From assembly GCF_965222285.1 (NCBI RefSeq), contig NZ_OZ244942.1, positions 2,728,001-2,792,000 of the forward strand: a stretch of 64,000 nt of DNA, written 5' to 3'. Positions 60,325 through 64,000 of the stretch are shown piece by piece. Numbering within the stretch: the first letter of the stretch is position 1; each line of letters starts with the position of its first letter. The stretch is from Tepidicaulis sp002389665 (GTDB lineage Bacteria; Pseudomonadota; Alphaproteobacteria; Parvibaculales; Parvibaculaceae). A model generated the notes under the pieces. The model ran no database searches. It saw nothing but the letters and a program-made list of their open reading frames with translations, and had not been told where the DNA came from. The position numbers were made by a program, and so were the translations under genes.

Positions 60325-62765
60325 GAGGACGTCTCCGATGAAGAAATTTTCGCTGTATGGATGTCGATGAGATCGGCGGCCCAATCGAGGCCCTTCGCGG
60401 CGAGAAATCTCTTCGCGAAACCCGCTGACCCCGTCTCATTCAACACACGACCGATGAGTTTCCGGTCGGCGGAAGAAGACGCGCCGCAAAAGGTGAACGC
60501 CACGGGACCGAGCCAGAGTTCGAAAAGCCGGTTGCCGCGGCGGGATTGGAGATAGTAGTGCCGCTTCGGCATGGCTTCCGCGATCAGCTCGATCTGACGG
60601 ATGTTGAGACCGAAGCGTTCGTAAGCCGCCCGCGCCTGAGGTTCGATCGCGCGATCGTTCGGCAAGAATATCCGCTGCGGACAGCTCTCGATGAGGACGG
60701 GCGCGATGGCGCTGTCGGCGATATCGGCGAGCGACTGGGTCGCGAAGACAACAGCGACATTCTTCTTGCGGAGTGTCTTCAGCCATTCGCGAATGCGGGG
60801 CGCGAAGATCGGATCGTCGAGATAGACCCAGGCCTCGTCGAGGATGAGGAGCGTCGGCGCGCCGGTGAAGCGTTCCTCGAGGCGATGGAAGAGATAGGTC
60901 AGGACCGGCATCACCGCCCCCTTCTCATGCAGCAGCGCCTCCATCTCGAAACACTGGATGCCGGATAGCGCGAGCCCGTCCTCGGCCGCGTCGAGCAGAT
61001 GCCCGAAGGAACCTTCCAGCGTATAGGGCGCAAGCGCCGCCTTGAGCGCATTCGATTGCAGCAGCACGGAGAGACCGGTCAGTGTGCGCTCCCCGCGCGG
61101 TGCCGAGGCGAGGCTCCCGAGCGCCGACCAGACGGCATCCTTCACCTCCGGCGTTACCTCGAGTTTCTCATGCGTGAGAAGCGCGCCGATCCATTCCGCT
61201 GCCCAGCCACGTTCCGCCGCTTCGTCGATACGGGCGAGCGGCTGGAAGGCGAGCACGGCCTCACCATCACCGGTGCCCAGCGCATGATGGGCGCCGCCCA
61301 TGGCGAGAATGGCGGCACGCGCCGAGAAGCCCTTGTCGAAGAGATAGATCTGCGCATCCTCGTAGCGGCGGAACTGCATCGCGATCAGCGCCAGCAACAC
61401 CGATTTGCCGGCGCCGGTCGGGCCGACGATCAGCATATGGCCGACATCGCCGATATGGGTCGAAAGACGGAAAGGCGTCGCGCCCTCGCTTTCGGCATGG
61501 AGCAGGACCGGACCGTCCAAATGCTCGTTCCGCGCCGGCCCGGCCCAGACCAACGAGAGCGGCATCAGATGAGCGAGATTGAGCGTATGGACGATCGGCT
61601 GCCGGACATTGGCATAGACATGACCGGGCAGACTGCCGAGCCAGGCCTCGACCGCATTGGTGCTTTCGCGGATCACGGTGAAGCCGGCGCCGGTGACCGC
61701 GCGCTCGACGGCGCGGCGATACTCGTCCGCGACTTCGGCATCCTCATCGCCGACGGTGATCGTCGTCGTCAGATAACCGAAGCTCACATGATCGCCGCCC
61801 AGCGCCTGCAGCGCGAGATCGGCATCCACCACCTTGTTGTCGGCATCCGTATCGAGAAGCGGTGCCGGTTCGTTGTACATGACCTCGCGCAAGAGGGCCG
61901 TCACCGATTTGCGCTTCGCGAACCATTGCCGGCGGAGTTTGGTCAGTTCCCGCGTCGCCTGGGTCTTGTCGAGCGCGATGAAGCGCGTCATCCAGCGATA
62001 GGGAAGCGCCAGATGATTGAGCGCATCGAGCAATCCCGGCCGGGTCAGGTTCGGGAAGCCGAGGATCGTCAGCGTCCGCAGATGCCGCGCGCCCAGCATC
62101 GGCTCGAGACCGCCACTCAGGGGCTCGTCCACCAGTACCGCATCGAGATAGACCGGCGTTTCGGGCGGCACGATCCGATGGCGCTTGGAGGAGACGGCGC
62201 GGTGGAGATAGGTGAGCGTCTCCGCATCGTCGAGCGGATGGAGCTCCGGCATGAAGCCCTTGAGGAGATCGGCGATCCGGTCGGTCTCGGCGATGAAGCC
62301 GTCGAGATCTTCGCGCCAGTCGCGCGTGCTGTCCGCCCTCTCCTTCTCGATGAGCCACCGCTCGGCCCGCGAGACCGTGTCCGCCAGCGGCATATAGTAA
62401 AGTGTGAGGTGGCAGGCGCTCTCGAAATGCGCCTTCTCCACGAAGCCCGCGCGGCGCTCGCGGTCGACAAGCCATGACGCGGCGTCGGGAAAGGCGCTGT
62501 CGGGATAATCCGCCGCTGCGAAGCGTTCGGCCTCGAAGAACAAGGCCCAGCCCGAACCGAAACGGCGCGCGACATTGTTGAAGCGGGCCGCGACGCCGAT
62601 CAGTTCCGCCTCCGTCGCGCTTTCGAGATCGGGGCCGCGGAACCTCAGCGTCCGCTGGAAACCGCCATCCTTGTTGAGGATAACGCCGGGCGCGACGAGT
62701 GCCGCCCAGGGCAGATGATCGGCGAGGTGGTCCGGCTTGCGACGGTATTCGGCGAGGTTCAGCAT
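60321..62765 (-). CDS. trbE: TrbE conjugal transfer ATPase (VirB4-like)
   Basis: ATPase of 814 residues. N-terminal MLNLAEYRRKPDHLADHLPW; Walker A VGPTGAGKSVLLALIAMQF; Walker B PTLLILDEAWVYLDD; later QSLADIADSAI. It drives pilus subunit extraction and pore function. ATG 62765 overlaps the trbD gene by 7 bp. Full length. Confidence 0.95.
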   Translation of the reverse strand: MLNLAEYRRKPDHLADHLPWAALVAPGVILNKDGGFQRTLRFRGPDLESATEAELIGVAARFNNVARRFGSGWALFFEAERFAAADYPDSAFPDAASWLVDRERRAGFVEKAHFESACHLTLYYMPLADTVSRAERWLIEKERADSTRDWREDLDGFIAETDRIADLLKGFMPELHPLDDAETLTYLHRAVSSKRHRIVPPETPVYLDAVLVDEPLSGGLEPMLGARHLRTLTILGFPNLTRPGLLDALNHLALPYRWMTRFIALDKTQATRELTKLRRQWFAKRKSVTALLREVMYNEPAPLLDTDADNKVVDADLALQALGGDHVSFGYLTTTITVGDEDAEVADEYRRAVERAVTGAGFTVIRESTNAVEAWLGSLPGHVYANVRQPIVHTLNLAHLMPLSLVWAGPARNEHLDGPVLLHAESEGATPFRLSTHIGDVGHMLIVGPTGAGKSVLLALIAMQFRRYEDAQIYLFDKGFSARAAILAMGGAHHALGTGDGEAVLAFQPLARIDEAAERGWAAEWIGALLTHEKLEVTPEVKDAVWSALGSLASAPRGERTLTGLSVLLQSNALKAALAPYTLEGSFGHLLDAAEDGLALSGIQCFEMEALLHEKGAVMPVLTYLFHRLEERFTGAPTLLILDEAWVYLDDPIFAPRIREWLKTLRKKNVAVVFATQSLADIADSAIAPVLIESCPQRIFLPNDRAIEPQARAAYERFGLNIRQIELIAEAMPKRHYYLQSRRGNRLFELWLGPVAFTFCGASSSADRKLIGRVLNETGSAGFAKRFLAAKGLDWAADLIDIHTAKISSSETSS

Positions 62766-63022
62766 GAGAGATACCCCTTCTGCCGCAGATGACGCGCGAG
62801 CACCTGCCCGAATTGCGGATCGCGCTTCGTCGCGAAGACGCAAAGCGTGTGACCGGCAAGCCAGAGGACAAGACCCGCAATCCAGAGTTGAAGGCCGAGA
62901 CCGAGCGCGGCCGCCACCGTGCCGTTCAGGATCGCCACGCTGCGCGGCGCGCCGGCGAGCAGGATCGGTTCGGCAAGGGCGCGGTGAAGCGGCACTTCGA
63001 AGCCTTCAAGATGGCCGCTCAT
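62759..63022 (-). CDS. trbD: TrbD conjugal transfer protein (VirB3-like)
   Basis: Protein of 87 residues: LEGFEVPLHRALAEPILLAG is the TrbD start, then two hydrophobic segments (GTVAAALGLGLQLWIAG, LVLWLAGHTLCVFA) and KRDPQFGQVLARHLRQK. Inner-membrane pore component. ATG overlaps the trbC stop by 4 bp. Confidence 0.92.
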   Translation of the reverse strand: MSGHLEGFEVPLHRALAEPILLAGAPRSVAILNGTVAAALGLGLQLWIAGLVLWLAGHTLCVFATKRDPQFGQVLARHLRQKGYLSC

Positions 63023-63342
63023 GCGATCAGCGCCCCGCCGCCGAAGGAGAAGAAAGAGAGAAAGAAGCTCGAGGCCGCAAACGCGATCGACAGGCCGAAA
63101 ACGATCTGAATGAGACGCCGGAAGCCGCCCGCCGTATCGCCGAAGGCGAGCGTCAGTCCCGTCACGATGATGATGATCACGGCGACAATCTTCGCGACCG
63201 GCCCTTGCACGGAATCGAGAATCTGCTGCAGCGGCTGCTCCCAGGGCATGCCGGTGCCGGCCGCCTCTGCGGCGCCGATAAACATGAGGCCCAGGACCAG
63301 GGACAGCGCGCCGGTTCGGATGAGACGAGTGAGCACGTACAT
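63019..63342 (-). CDS. trbC: TrbC pilin precursor (VirB2-like)
   Basis: Protein of 107 residues with a signal sequence (TGALSLVLGLMFIGAAEA) and two hydrophobic helices (IVAVIIIIVTGLTLAFGD, IQIVFGLSIAFAASSFFLSF), the layout of TrbC/VirB2 pilins, which are processed and in some systems cyclised. Main subunit of the conjugative pilus. Confidence 0.93.
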   Translation of the reverse strand: MYVLTRLIRTGALSLVLGLMFIGAAEAAGTGMPWEQPLQQILDSVQGPVAKIVAVIIIIVTGLTLAFGDTAGGFRRLIQIVFGLSIAFAASSFFLSFFSFGGGALIA

Positions 63343-63359
63343 GAGGCAGTCCTTTCGGG

Positions 63360-64000
63360 TCAGACAGAGGAGCGATGTGGGCCGGCGGTTTCGGTGACGA
63401 GGTAATCGCCATTGGCATCGAGGCCGGTGACTTGGGCGATACAGCCGACATGGCGCGCGGCCCCTCTTCCCTCGATGAAGACGACGAGATCGATCGCCTC
63501 GGCGATGAGGCGGCGCGGCACGACGGCGCTCGACTCCTGGACGAGCTGTTCAAGCCGGTAAAGGGCGGCACGGGCCGAGTTCGCATGCAACGTCGCGATG
63601 CCGCCAGGATGGCCGGTGTTCCAGGCCTTCAGCATGTCCAGCGCCTCGCCGCCTCTCACCTCCCCGACTATGATGCGGTCGGGCCGGAGGCGGAGCGTCG
63701 AGCGGACGAGATCGGCGAGCGAGACCACGCCGGGTTTGGTGCGGAGCGCCACGCAATCGGGGGCCGCGCATTGAAGCTCGCGCGTATCCTCGATCAGGAT
63801 GATGCGTTCGTCGGCTGTCGCCATTTCGGCGAGAAGCGCATTGGCGAGCGTCGTCTTGCCGGAACTCGTGCCACCCGCGATCAGGAGATTGCGCCGCTCG
63901 GCGACGGCGTCGCGTAAGGCGCTCGCCTGCTCCGGCGAGAGGATGCGGTCGGCGATATAATCGTCCAGCGTATGGATCCGTGCGGCGGGTTTGCGGATCG
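63360..64000 (-). CDS. trbB: TrbB conjugal transfer ATPase (VirB11-like), partial
   Basis: The frame is open to the window edge, so the N-terminus is missing. Seen are IRKPAARIHTLDDYI, Walker A IAGGTSSGKTTLANALL, ILIEDTREL, the Walker B/His region RLRPDRIIVGEVRGGEALDM and WNTGHPGGIATLHANSA. A hexameric traffic ATPase of the secretion superfamily, first gene of the operon in the usual order trbB-C-D-E-J-L-F-G-I. Confidence 0.94.
   Translation of the reverse strand, partial: IRKPAARIHTLDDYIADRILSPEQASALRDAVAERRNLLIAGGTSSGKTTLANALLAEMATADERIILIEDTRELQCAAPDCVALRTKPGVVSLADLVRSTLRLRPDRIIVGEVRGGEALDMLKAWNTGHPGGIATLHANSARAALYRLEQLVQESSAVVPRRLIAEAIDLVVFIEGRGAARHVGCIAQVTGLDANGDYLVTETAGPHRSSV

Noticed and set aside
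60999..62477. 492-codon open frame opposite trbE
   Set aside because: Antisense shadow; trbE has intact Walker motifs and operon context.

Overview
The window looks like a GC-rich alphaproteobacterial chromosome carrying a nested stack of mobile DNA. This rests on family content (a trb operon ending in DUF2274 and DUF736, DUF6134, DUF5676, a small protein with a PANDN motif, a hybrid kinase with an SHDLRQP H-box facing a LuxR-type regulator) and was not checked against a database. No rRNA, complete tRNA or CRISPR array was seen.

Region 1 (1-22.6 kb) is envelope and signalling DNA. It opens with a LuxR-type response regulator (partial) facing a hybrid histidine kinase. Small secreted proteins follow (DUF4142-like, a cupredoxin, a lipoprotein, a glycine-zipper/SH3 lipoprotein, DUF4424) and a flavin amine oxidase. 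The most interesting part runs leftward from about 22.1 to 11.6 kb. A DUF6134-like protein, an OmpR-type regulator and a histidine kinase are followed by eight packed genes: thermostable-hemolysin-family protein, AMP-forming ligase, heme-oxygenase-like diiron oxidase candidate, SDR, outer-membrane protein, cytochrome b561, EptA-like phosphoethanolamine transferase and PAP2 phosphatase. The same direct-repeat box (CTTAC-N6-CTTACGG) lies before both gene groups, which suggests one regulon joining small-molecule or fatty-acyl chemistry to lipid A modification.

Region 2 (22.8-31.3 kb) holds an APC permease, small membrane and zinc-ribbon proteins, and a copper/silver efflux operon (Cys-rich secreted protein, CusC-like, CusB-CusF fusion, CusA) closed by a strong terminator.

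Region 3 (31,376-46,338) is an integrative mobilizable element bounded by a 14-bp direct repeat. It carries a serine recombinase, a MobV-type relaxase with a hairpin region upstream, a RepA-like ATPase beside inverted repeats, a phage-type adenine methyltransferase and a defence-like cargo: a three-gene cassette (unknown protein, four-TM protein, GIY-YIG protein) and a methylase/methylase/helicase operon whose helicase has a GIY-YIG-like N-terminus. The right repeat lies inside the recombinase reading frame, so excision should change the recombinase tail.

Region 4 (46.4-54.5 kb) is a type II CBASS operon (CD-NTase, Cap2 E1/E2, Cap3 JAB protease, 2TM-SAVED effector) whose CD-NTase has lost its N-terminus to an IS21-family element (50,743-53,239). 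The other end of the IS cuts an AbiEii-like nucleotidyltransferase that follows an AbiEi-like winged-helix gene. No target duplication is visible, so a deletion next to the IS probably joined two formerly separate systems.

Region 5 (54.7-64.0 kb) is a conjugation operon read leftward: trbB (cut by the window edge), C, D, E, J, L, F, G, I, then DUF2274 and DUF736. It suggests that regions 4 and 5 belong to an integrative conjugative element or integrated plasmid into which the smaller element of region 3 has inserted, or next to which it lies.
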